Positions 7,170 to 13,489 of a stretch of 13,489 bases of DNA are shown piece by piece. The stretch spans positions 1 through 13,489 of the forward strand of contig JAEDMB010000045.1 in NCBI GenBank assembly GCA_016303235.1, written 5' to 3'. The DNA is from Oscillospiraceae bacterium (GTDB taxonomy: Bacteria > Bacillota > Clostridia > Oscillospirales > Ruminococcaceae). The translations under genes were made by a program, and so were the position numbers. Each line of letters starts with the position of its first letter. The first letter of the stretch is position 1. The notes beneath the pieces were generated by a model. It worked only from the letters and a program-made list of their open reading frames with translations. It ran no database searches and was not told the DNA's origin.

Positions 7170-8078
7170 TCCTTTTCAAACGAAGTAAAAAAAGAAATAT
7201 TTTCATTTATTGAAAAAAATGATGAAAGAAAATTCGCATGCCTTTATGGAATACTTCTTTATGGGAAAAAAATGAGTACGGATATTATATCAGTCCAGAG
7301 TGAAAATCCCGATATAATATGCTTTACGGAAAAGCTTTTCAGTGAACTTTTTCAGAACAGAATAATTCCCGGAAGAAATCCGGAGAAAAAAATCAGAAAT
7401 TCACTGCTCTATTCATTTGATATAAAAAATAAAGCTGAGCTTTCGGAAATATTTGATTTTTATGAAACTGAAAAGCGTGAAAAAATTCTTGTCAGCCGTA
7501 ATCTCAAATGTGCATTTCTTGCCGGAGCTTTTATAATATGCGGAAGTGTTAACAGTCCCGACAAGGAATATCATCTTGAATTTAAGACTTCCGGAGAATC
7601 AAAGGCGGAAATCATTCTTGACATACTCATGAAAATAGATGCAAAGGCTAAAATCTCAAAGAGAAAAAACAGCTTTATAGTTTATCTTAAAGACAGCGAA
7701 TCAATAGAGGACGTTCTGACATATATCGGTGCAAGGCAATGTACCCTTGAAATTATGAACGTCAAAATAGAAAAAAATTTACGCAACAGAGCAAACAGAA
7801 TGTGCAACTGCGATACAGCCAATATCGCTAAAACCGTTAATGCGTCTATAATTCAGATACAGGATATACTTACGGTTGACAGGGAAATAGGCCTTGAAAA
7901 TATTCCGGCAGAATTAAGGGAAGTTGCCATGATAAGGCTGAATAATTCTGATATGACTTTAAGGGAAATCGGGGAAAGCCTTGAAAATCCTATAAGCCGT
8001 TCGGGAGTCAATCACAGACTGAAAAAAATATCTGAAATGGCTGAACAGATACGGAGCGAAAAAAATGAAAAGAAGTGA
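7158..8078 (+). CDS. whiA: WhiA family DNA-binding regulator
   Basis: WhiA is a DNA-binding protein combining a degenerate LAGLIDADG homing-endonuclease-like region with a C-terminal helix-turn-helix. It controls sporulation division genes in Streptomyces and influences cell division and chromosome segregation in Bacillus. Visible here: SFSNEVKKEI at the N-terminus, AFLAGAFIICGSVNSPDKEY (about 119-138) and YHLEF, RMCNCDTANIAKTVNA (about 215-230), then the HTH region ending in ISRSGVNHRLKKISEMAE. Coordinates use the first conventional start, GTG 7158, giving 306 residues. However, that GTG lies inside the Shine-Dalgarno sequence and lacks one of its own; the protein probably begins at ATA 7167 (303 residues). 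The 3' end overlaps dnaE by 14 bp. The N-terminal half is divergent compared with typical WhiA, while the C-terminal half is well conserved. Confidence 0.93.
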   Translation: MIFISFSNEVKKEIFSFIEKNDERKFACLYGILLYGKKMSTDIISVQSENPDIICFTEKLFSELFQNRIIPGRNPEKKIRNSLLYSFDIKNKAELSEIFDFYETEKREKILVSRNLKCAFLAGAFIICGSVNSPDKEYHLEFKTSGESKAEIILDILMKIDAKAKISKRKNSFIVYLKDSESIEDVLTYIGARQCTLEIMNVKIEKNLRNRANRMCNCDTANIAKTVNASIIQIQDILTVDREIGLENIPAELREVAMIRLNNSDMTLREIGESLENPISRSGVNHRLKKISEMAEQIRSEKNEKK

Positions 8079-11000
8079 TTTTGTACATCTTCATCTTCAT
8101 ACTGAATACAGTCTGCTTGACGGTGCATGCCGTATCGACAGGCTTTTTGAACATATAAAAAGTCTCGGACAGACAGCCGTAGCAATAACGGACAGCGGTT
8201 GCATGTATGGTGCAGTTGAGTTTTACCAAAAGGCAGTTGAAAACGGTATAAAGCCGATTACAGGGTGTGAGGCATATGTTGCATGCAGAAAGCGTTCTGA
8301 CCATGATTTTAAACAGGATTCCGTATCATATCATATAACGCTTTTATGCAAAAACAAAACAGGCTATAAAAATCTTATAAAAATGATTTCGCTTGCAAAT
8401 ACAGAAGGATTTTATATAAAGCCACGGATTGACATGGAATTGCTTGAAAAATATCATGAGGGTTTAATATGTCTTTCTGGTTGCATTTCGGGGGAGGTCT
8501 GTCAGAAACTTTTAAACAATGACTATTACGGAGCAAAGCTGACAGCAGAAAAGTACAGAAATATTTTCGGCGAAGATTATTATATAGAAGTACAGAATCA
8601 TGGAACTTCAGACGAAATGCAGATTATGCAGAAGCTTTTCCGCCTTTCATATGAAACGGGAATACCTCTTGTTGCAACCAATGACTGTCATTACATATCA
8701 GAGCAGGACAGCGATATACATGAACTTTTAACGGGATTTCAGAAAAATCAGGCTTTAGTGAAAAAGCATGAAAACAGTGAATATTATATCAAATCAACAG
8801 AGGAAATGTATTCCCTTTTCAGAAACCATGAGGACGCTGTTTTAAATTCTGCAAAAATAGCTGAAAAATGTCAGTATGATTTTGAATTTGGAAAGATACA
8901 GATTCCTGAATTCAGAAAATCCGGAGTCACTGATAATCAGGAATTTTTCAGAAATCTGTGCCTTGAGGGAATGTATAAGCGTTACGGAGAAAATCCGAAT
9001 CCCGAAATCTTAAAGCGTCTTGAATATGAGCTTGATGTTATAATCAGAATGAAATATGTTGACTATTATCTTATAGTATGGGATTTCGTTCACTATGCAA
9101 AAAGCCATAATATTCCGACAGGCCCCGGCAGAGGTTCGGGGGCGGGAAGTCTTTGTGCATACTGTATCGGAATAACTGATATTGACCCGATAAAATACAA
9201 TCTCATTTTTGAAAGATTTCTCAATCCCGAAAGAAAAACAATGCCGGATTTTGATATAGATTTCTGTGTTGAAAAGCGTCAGAAAGTAAAGGAATATATA
9301 ATAAGCCGTTACGGTGAAGAAAATGTTGCCGAAATAACAGCCTTTGATACTTTTAAGGCAAGAATGGCGGTAAGGGATACGGGACGGGCAATGAATATTC
9401 CGCTTAATGTATGTGACAGGCTTGCAAAGCTTATCGGTGATTATGAAAAGCTTGATGAAGCACTTGCAAATGTTCCGGAACTTTCGGAGCTTTACAATTC
9501 CGATAAAGATATAAAAAATCTTATTGATACGGCAAAACGTATTGAAGGTATGCCCCGTCACACAGCAACTCACGCTGCGGGAGTAGTTATATCATCAGTA
9601 AATCTGAATGAGCTTGTCCCACTCCATAAAAATAATAACATGATTGCCACTCAGTACACAAAAAAGGGTATTGAAAAGCTCGGACTTCTTAAAATGGATT
9701 TGCTTGGATTACGCAATCTCACGGTTATAAGCGATACTGTAAAGCAGATAAAAAAGAATAATCCTGATTTTGATATTTCAGAAATACCGGTTGATGACAA
9801 AGCTGTATATGATATGATATCTGACGGAAAAATAGAAGGGGTTTTTCAGCTTGAAAGTGCAGGAATCAAAAAGCTTGCAATGAATCTCAGGCCGAAAAAT
9901 ATGGAGGATATAATTACAATATTATCTCTCTACCGCCCCGGAACTATGGGTTCTATACCGAAATATCTTGAAAGTTACCGTAATCCCGAAAAGGTTGTAT
10001 ACAAGCACCCTATGCTTGAAAGTATACTGAAAAGCACATACGGCTGTATTCTGTATCAGGAACAGGTTATGGAAATATGCCGTAAGCTTGCCGGATTTTC
10101 ATATGCTCATGCGGATATACTAAGGAGAGCCATAAGCAATAAAAATTATGATGAAATGATGAGGGAAAAAGACAGCTTTATAAACGGTGCTGTGAAAAAC
10201 GGAATTTCTCCGTATACGGCTGAAAGTATATTCAGTGAAATGGCAGGTTTTGCATCATATGCCTTTAACCGTTCGCACGGAGCATCATATGCGTATTTAT
10301 CATATCAGACGGCATATCTGAAATGCCATTATTTCAAGGAATATATGTCCTCCCTTATGTCAAGCGTAATGTCAAATACATCTAAGCTTGTGGAATATAT
10401 AACGCTTTGCCGTTCAGAAGGAATAGAAATAAAGCGTCCCGATATAAATATAAGTTGCGGAGGCTTTTCGGGTTCGGGAAACTGTATATATTTCGGACTT
10501 CTTGTTATAAACAATGTCGGAAGCCTTCTGGCGGAAAATATCGTTGAAGAAAGAAACAGAAACGGAAACTATACAAGTTTTCGCAATTTCTGTGAACGCA
10601 ATGCCGGTCGCAATATGAACAGGCTTGCTGTTGAAAATATGATAAAGGCTGGAGTTTTTGATAATCTTGACCTTAACCGTCACCAGATGCTTGAAAATTA
10701 TGAATCAATTATGAAATCCGTTTCCGAAAGAAATTATAACGGCATAGAGGGACAGCTTAATTTTTTTGATATTTCAGAAAGCAAATCATCAGATATAATT
10801 ATAAAGCCTGCCGAAGAATACAGCAGGAAAAAACTTCTTGAGCTTGAAAAGGAATCCACCGGATTTTATCTTTCGGGATTTCCTCTTGATGAATACGAAT
10901 ATCTCAGAGTATACTTCAAAACGAAAAAAATAAATGATATTGAAAGTATGCAGAACGGTGAAAAAATAAATCTTGTCTGTATGGTAAGGGGAGTAAAAAT

Positions 11001-11457
11001 CCATACTGACAAAAGCGGAAAAAGAATGTGCTTTTTAAGGCTTGAGGACGAATCAGGTGAAACTGATTCAACAGTATTTTCAGATGTTTACAGGAAATCA
11101 GAATCAAAGCTTTACAGTAATTCTGTACTTCTTGTAAAAGCCCATGTATCTTCACGCAACGGACATTCCGGAATAATATGCGATGAGATATTCAACGCTG
11201 AAAATGATATTCCGGAGCTTGTATCCGGAATGAATTTCTGCATAAAGCTTGATTCTGGTGAACTTGAAGTTTTCAGACGTATTGAAAAAGTCCTTGCGGA
11301 ACATAAGGGAAACAGCCGTGTGCTGATTTATCTCACGGATATGAAAAAAATGATTTCCCTGAAAACTCCGTTATATGTTTCAGCTGATAAAAATTTGCTT
11401 GATTCCTTAAAACAATATGTATCATATGACCGTATAGGACTTGTAAAAAGACAATAA
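8065..11457 (+). CDS. dnaE: DNA polymerase III alpha subunit, DnaE type
   Basis: Template-directed replicative DNA polymerase, 1130 residues (E. coli DnaE 1160). Order of domains: PHP domain (about 1-280) starting HLHLHTEYSLLDGA; polymerase palm/thumb/fingers with PGRGSGAGSLCAYC (about 352-365) and MPDFDIDF, whose Asp397 and Asp399 are the catalytic pair, and KMDLLGL with the third acid Asp545; RHTATHAAGVVIS (about 500-512); HhH region; and an OB-fold (about 968-1050, LVCMVRGVK...GKRMCFLRLED). No exonuclease domain is present, so it is not PolC. The PHP metal motif usually TDHG reads TDSG (Ser44), while HLHLH and NDCHY are kept. ATG 8065 lies 8 bases after GGAG (8053-8056) inside whiA. Probably the lagging-strand or auxiliary polymerase next to PolC, as in other Bacillota. 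Confidence 0.97.
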   Translation: MKRSDFVHLHLHTEYSLLDGACRIDRLFEHIKSLGQTAVAITDSGCMYGAVEFYQKAVENGIKPITGCEAYVACRKRSDHDFKQDSVSYHITLLCKNKTGYKNLIKMISLANTEGFYIKPRIDMELLEKYHEGLICLSGCISGEVCQKLLNNDYYGAKLTAEKYRNIFGEDYYIEVQNHGTSDEMQIMQKLFRLSYETGIPLVATNDCHYISEQDSDIHELLTGFQKNQALVKKHENSEYYIKSTEEMYSLFRNHEDAVLNSAKIAEKCQYDFEFGKIQIPEFRKSGVTDNQEFFRNLCLEGMYKRYGENPNPEILKRLEYELDVIIRMKYVDYYLIVWDFVHYAKSHNIPTGPGRGSGAGSLCAYCIGITDIDPIKYNLIFERFLNPERKTMPDFDIDFCVEKRQKVKEYIISRYGEENVAEITAFDTFKARMAVRDTGRAMNIPLNVCDRLAKLIGDYEKLDEALANVPELSELYNSDKDIKNLIDTAKRIEGMPRHTATHAAGVVISSVNLNELVPLHKNNNMIATQYTKKGIEKLGLLKMDLLGLRNLTVISDTVKQIKKNNPDFDISEIPVDDKAVYDMISDGKIEGVFQLESAGIKKLAMNLRPKNMEDIITILSLYRPGTMGSIPKYLESYRNPEKVVYKHPMLESILKSTYGCILYQEQVMEICRKLAGFSYAHADILRRAISNKNYDEMMREKDSFINGAVKNGISPYTAESIFSEMAGFASYAFNRSHGASYAYLSYQTAYLKCHYFKEYMSSLMSSVMSNTSKLVEYITLCRSEGIEIKRPDINISCGGFSGSGNCIYFGLLVINNVGSLLAENIVEERNRNGNYTSFRNFCERNAGRNMNRLAVENMIKAGVFDNLDLNRHQMLENYESIMKSVSERNYNGIEGQLNFFDISESKSSDIIIKPAEEYSRKKLLELEKESTGFYLSGFPLDEYEYLRVYFKTKKINDIESMQNGEKINLVCMVRGVKIHTDKSGKRMCFLRLEDESGETDSTVFSDVYRKSESKLYSNSVLLVKAHVSSRNGHSGIICDEIFNAENDIPELVSGMNFCIKLDSGELEVFRRIEKVLAEHKGNSRVLIYLTDMKKMISLKTPLYVSADKNLLDSLKQYVSYDRIGLVKRQ

Positions 11458-11490
11458 ATATTAAATAAATATAAAATAATTCAAAACTAC

Positions 11491-11518
11491 TTGACAAAAT
11501 TCTTAAATGTAGTAAAAT
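11491..11518 (+). promoter_or_regulatory. Sigma-A-type promoter of pfkA
   Basis: A consensus -35 TTGACA at 11491-11496 is followed by TAAAAT at 11513-11518 after 16 bp; a second -10-like TATAAT at 11518-11523 is 21 bp away. The predicted start is near 11525, giving a leader of about 70 nt. No terminator hairpin separates dnaE from this promoter, so read-through into pfkA remains possible. Confidence 0.7.
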
Positions 11519-11568
11519 ATAATAGATGAAAGTTTTTTCACTGTCTATTTTACTTTTAGGTTTAATAA

Positions 11569-11580
11569 TGCCGTAAGGCA
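11569..11580 (+). promoter_or_regulatory. Small GNRA-tetraloop hairpin in the pfkA leader
   Basis: TGCC-GTAA-GGCA forms a 4-bp stem closed by a GNRA-type loop, ending 4 bases before the pfkA Shine-Dalgarno GGAG (11585-11588). It may stabilise the leader or affect ribosome access; such a short stem can arise by chance. Confidence 0.3.
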
Positions 11581-11597
11581 GAATGGAGATATTTAAC

Positions 11598-12560
11598 ATG
11601 ATAAAGAAAATTGGTATTTTAACAAGTGGAGGCGATGCTCCGGGCATGAACGCCGCTATAAGAGCTGTCGCAAGAGCTGCTATGAGCAAGGGTATGGAAG
11701 TTTATGGAATCCGCAGAGGATATGTCGGTCTTATAAACGGCGATATATTTGAAATGAATGCAAGAAGCGTTTCTGATATTATTCACAGAGGCGGTACAAT
11801 GCTTTTTACTGCAAGATGTCCTGAATTCAGAACTGAAGAAGGCGTTGAAAAGGCTAAGGAAACATGTGAAAAGCTTGGTCTTGAAGGTATTGTAGTAATC
11901 GGTGGTGACGGTTCATTCAGAGGAGCTGCTGACCTTTCATCAAAGGGTATTCTCTGCGTTGGTCTCCCCGGTACTATTGACAATGACATTGCATGCACTG
12001 ACTATACAATAGGCTATGACACTGCTATGAATACTGCTATGGAAATGGTTGACAAGCTCCGTGATACTTCACAGTCACATGACAGATGCAGTGTTGTTGA
12101 AGTTATGGGAAGAAATGCAGGATATATTGCTGTAAATACAGGTATTGCATGCGGTGCTATCGAAGTAATCACAAAGGAAAGACCTTACGACCTTGACGCT
12201 ATAGCTAAGAAAATGCTTGAAACTAAAAAGAACGGCAAGGAAAATTTCGTTATCATAGTTTCAGAGGGCGTCGGACATGCAAACGAAATCGCTCAGGTTA
12301 TTCAGGAAAAGACACATATCGAATCAAGAGCTACAATTCTCGGACACGTTCAGAGAGGCGGTTCTCCGACACTCAGAGACAGAGTTATTGCTACAAAAAT
12401 GGGTTACCATGCTGTACAGCTCCTTTCACAGGGTATCGGCAACAGAGTTGTAGGAATCCAGAAGGACGAAGTAGTTGACTTTGACATTCAGGAAGCACTC
12501 AGTATGAAAAAGCCTTATGAGGACGAACTTCACACAATTGCTGAAGAACTCGCCCTTTAA
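11598..12560 (+). CDS. pfkA: ATP-dependent 6-phosphofructokinase
   Basis: Phosphorylates fructose 6-phosphate to fructose 1,6-bisphosphate, the committed step of glycolysis, in the cytosol as an allosteric tetramer. 320 residues, the size of bacterial PfkA. Motifs: LTSGGDAPGMNAAIRA (8-23, ATP binding), IRRGYVGLING, GGTMLFTARCPEFRT, GGDGS at 102-106 and LPGTIDND at 123-130 with the catalytic base Asp128, VVEVMGRNAGYIA, and GHVQRGGSPTLRDR near 255. Gly at GGDGS and PGTIDND mark the ATP-using rather than the PPi-using form. I chose ATG 11598 with GGAG at 11585-11588; an in-frame ATG at 11583 overlaps that binding site. Codon use looks different from the upstream genes, with many GCT, AAG and AGA codons, as expected for a highly expressed gene. 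Confidence 0.97.
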   Translation: MIKKIGILTSGGDAPGMNAAIRAVARAAMSKGMEVYGIRRGYVGLINGDIFEMNARSVSDIIHRGGTMLFTARCPEFRTEEGVEKAKETCEKLGLEGIVVIGGDGSFRGAADLSSKGILCVGLPGTIDNDIACTDYTIGYDTAMNTAMEMVDKLRDTSQSHDRCSVVEVMGRNAGYIAVNTGIACGAIEVITKERPYDLDAIAKKMLETKKNGKENFVIIVSEGVGHANEIAQVIQEKTHIESRATILGHVQRGGSPTLRDRVIATKMGYHAVQLLSQGIGNRVVGIQKDEVVDFDIQEALSMKKPYEDELHTIAEELAL

Positions 12561-12579
12561 GATAAATATTTTTTAATCA

Positions 12580-12677
12580 TCAGAGTAGAAGGCTGTGCGT
12601 GAAGTGACAACGGACGGGGAGTTGCCGTTGTACGAAAAGCATAAAATGCTTGCGGTACAGCTTTCGCATCCCGCTGA
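12580..12677 (+). promoter_or_regulatory. Tetrahydrofolate (THF, folT-type) riboswitch aptamer
   Basis: Senses THF and its derivatives and controls folate uptake. The sequence AGAGTAG, then GCGTGAAGTG, then GGGGAGTTGCC, then TGCGGT and CATCCCGCTG follows the THF riboswitch consensus. Helices visible: P1 TCAG 12580-12583 with CTGA 12674-12677; P2 12590-12596 with 12657-12663 (7 bp, one G-U); P3 ACAACGG 12607-12613 with CCGTTGT 12625-12631; P4 AAGCAT 12637-12642 with ATGCTT 12646-12651; pseudoknot GGGA 12617-12620 with TCCC 12669-12672. It sits directly before folT, its usual target. The upstream start of transcription is unclear; it may be shared with pfkA. Confidence 0.92.
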
Positions 12678-12704
12678 ATATATAACCGAAGAAACTCTTT
12701 TTTA

Positions 12705-12754
12705 ATACCTCTTTGATTATGTATAAGGCAACGGCTCGCATAATAAGGAGGTAT
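12705..12754 (+). promoter_or_regulatory. SD-sequestering hairpin (THF riboswitch expression platform)
   Basis: ATACCTCTTT (12705-12714) pairs over 10 bp, with one G-U, with AAGGAGGTAT (12745-12754), which contains the folT Shine-Dalgarno. After a bulged G12715 the stem continues with ATTATG (12716-12721) and CATAAT (12739-12744), closing a 17-nt loop. This would block ribosome binding, suggesting translational control. The aptamer's 5' strand could compete for the anti-SD strand: AATCA (12575-12579) with TGATT (12714-12718) and AGAG (12582-12585) with CTCT (12709-12712). Confidence 0.75.
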
Positions 12755-12760
12755 ATTTTT

Positions 12761-13408
12761 ATGAAGAGCTTTATTTCCAAATTCACCGACTCCGCAAAAT
12801 CACTCGGAGACATCAGAACCATTACCGTAACGGGAATGCTTCTTGCCCTTGCCGTAGCAATACGCTCGCTTGGAATCAACATCACTGCTGACGCAAGAAT
12901 AGTATTTACATGCGTTCCCATATGCATAATAGCAATGCTTTACGGCCCTGTTGTGTGCGGAATGTCAACATTTGCCCTTGATGTAATCGGCTTTCTGATT
13001 GACAACAAATCCGCAAGAGGATACAGCATAGAGCTTGCTCTGGTTGTAGTACTTTCCGGAATTATCTATGGAATTGTCCTTTACAATGCTGATATAAAAT
13101 GCACAAAAAGCGACATAAAGGGAAGTGTTATGAGCATACTCAGAATTATGCTTGCAAGAGGTCTTGTTGTCGTGATATGCAATATGACTCTCAATTCATA
13201 TTTCCTCTATTCACTCTATGTAAACAAGGACTTTTCAGTGTTTACATCACTCGGCGACAGAGATATGATGAATCAGTTCATGACATGGTTTGTAACTTCA
13301 AGACTTCCGAAAAATGTTACATATCCGATTGATATTGTACTTTTAAGCCTTGTACTGCCTTCGGCAAATATGGCATATAAAAGCGTATTCAAATATAAAA
13401 AAGCATAG
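12761..13408 (+). CDS. folT: Folate ECF transporter substrate-binding (S) component
   Basis: Integral membrane protein of 215 residues that binds folate and works with the shared EcfA/EcfA'/EcfT energising module, which is not encoded in this window. Hydrophobic spans lie at about 18-38, 46-60, 62-78, 88-108, 126-150 and 186-205. The N-terminal TVTGMLLALAVAIRSLGI, the central YGPVVCGMSTFALDVIGFLI and the later RIMLARGLVVVICNMTLNSYFL fit the FolT S-component pattern. The identity is strongly supported by the THF riboswitch immediately upstream. I chose ATG 12761, 9 bases after AAGGAGG (12745-12751); upstream in-frame codons from 12713 fall inside the SD-sequestering hairpin. It is followed by an intrinsic terminator. 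Confidence 0.9.
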   Translation: MKSFISKFTDSAKSLGDIRTITVTGMLLALAVAIRSLGINITADARIVFTCVPICIIAMLYGPVVCGMSTFALDVIGFLIDNKSARGYSIELALVVVLSGIIYGIVLYNADIKCTKSDIKGSVMSILRIMLARGLVVVICNMTLNSYFLYSLYVNKDFSVFTSLGDRDMMNQFMTWFVTSRLPKNVTYPIDIVLLSLVLPSANMAYKSVFKYKKA

Positions 13409-13415
13409 AAACAAA

Positions 13416-13446
13416 GGGGCTGAATAAAATCAGCCCCCGATTTTTT
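13416..13446 (+). terminator. Intrinsic terminator after folT
   Basis: GGGGCTGA (13416-13423) pairs over 8 bp with TCAGCCCC (13430-13437), with a 6-base loop, followed 3 bases later by TTTTTT (13441-13446). On the opposite strand the hairpin is followed by a U-rich tract (TTTGTTTCT), so it may also end the convergent minus-strand gene. Confidence 0.9.
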
Positions 13447-13458
13447 ATTCCGTTTTAA

Positions 13459-13489
13459 TCAGCATCCGCAACCGCAGTTGTTTTCACAG
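13459..13489 (-). CDS. 3' end of a convergent gene with a Cys-Gly-rich C-terminus (partial)
   Basis: Reading leftward from the right edge, the last residues before TGA (13461-13459) would be CENNCGCGC. Tails of the form CGCGC occur on small Cys-rich proteins. The convergent placement against folT across a probably bidirectional terminator supports a real gene end. With only nine residues visible I cannot name a family. Confidence 0.4.
   Translation of the reverse strand, partial: CENNCGCGC

Noticed and set aside
9010..9573. Long minus-strand open frame inside dnaE
   Set aside because: It is the antisense of the conserved polymerase palm region; the translation is Tyr/Ile/Phe/Cys-rich without family features, as expected of an antisense shadow.
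11333..11689. Minus-strand frame spanning the dnaE end, the pfkA promoter and the pfkA start
   Set aside because: It crosses a clear rightward promoter and two well-supported genes and has no recognisable motifs.
12538..12568. Possible promoter for folT (TTGCTG, 17 bp, GATAAA)
   Set aside because: Both boxes deviate considerably from consensus and the -35 lies inside the pfkA coding end; it could start RNA just before the riboswitch, but co-transcription with pfkA is equally possible.
12561..12579. T-rich stretch after pfkA as a terminator
   Set aside because: There is no inverted repeat before the TATTTTTTAA run.
12681..12703. TTTTTT run at 12698-12703 as a transcription terminator of the THF riboswitch
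   Set aside because: No stable hairpin directly precedes the run; the downstream SD-sequestering helix is a better-supported expression platform.
1..13489. CRISPR arrays, insertion sequences, tRNA/rRNA genes, attachment sites
   Set aside because: No regularly spaced repeats, transposase-like proteins, terminal inverted repeats or tRNA cloverleaf sequences were seen; the window is a compact housekeeping region.

Overview
The window looks like chromosomal DNA from an AT-rich, low-GC Gram-positive anaerobe, most likely a Clostridia member close to Ruminococcus/Oscillospiraceae. The pointers are the hprK-murB-rapZ-whiA-dnaE-pfkA gene order, strong AAGGAGG-type ribosome binding sites, sigma-A-like promoters, and a tetrahydrofolate riboswitch in front of folT. 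The assignment is from gene content and style only; no search was run. I see no mobile elements, tRNA/rRNA genes or CRISPR arrays.

Layout. Bases 1-88 hold the 5' end of rpsO (ribosomal protein S15) on the minus strand. A divergent intergenic region (89-364) carries one good promoter for rpsO and one for the rightward genes. From about 365 to 11457 there is a tightly packed rightward run: rpe, an rnfD-rnfE-rnfA-like membrane trio, a membrane-anchored DUF4015-type putative glycosidase, hprK, murB, rapZ, whiA and dnaE. Most gaps are below 35 bp or are overlaps, and I see no internal terminator, so it reads as one operon. pfkA follows with its own promoter. folT comes next behind a THF riboswitch and ends at a clear intrinsic terminator. 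The last 31 bases hold the 3' end of a convergent minus-strand gene.

How the genes relate. HprK (catabolite repression), PfkA (glycolysis) and Rpe (pentose phosphate pathway) concern carbon flow. MurB, RapZ and WhiA concern envelope synthesis and its coordination with growth and division. DnaE is a replicative polymerase. FolT imports folate under THF control.

The most unusual part is the RnfD/E/A-like trio (1021-3120). The fold and gene order are those of the Rnf electron-transport membrane core. However, three of the four cysteines that hold the intramembrane [2Fe-2S] cluster in RnfA/RnfE are replaced by serine, the RnfD flavin-attachment threonine is not recognisable, and no rnfB, rnfC or rnfG is present. 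It may be a repurposed, redox-disabled Rnf paralog. Also notable are whiA, whose Shine-Dalgarno spacing and protein alignment point to an AUA start codon; the absence of yvcK between rapZ and whiA; and an SD-sequestering hairpin downstream of the THF aptamer.
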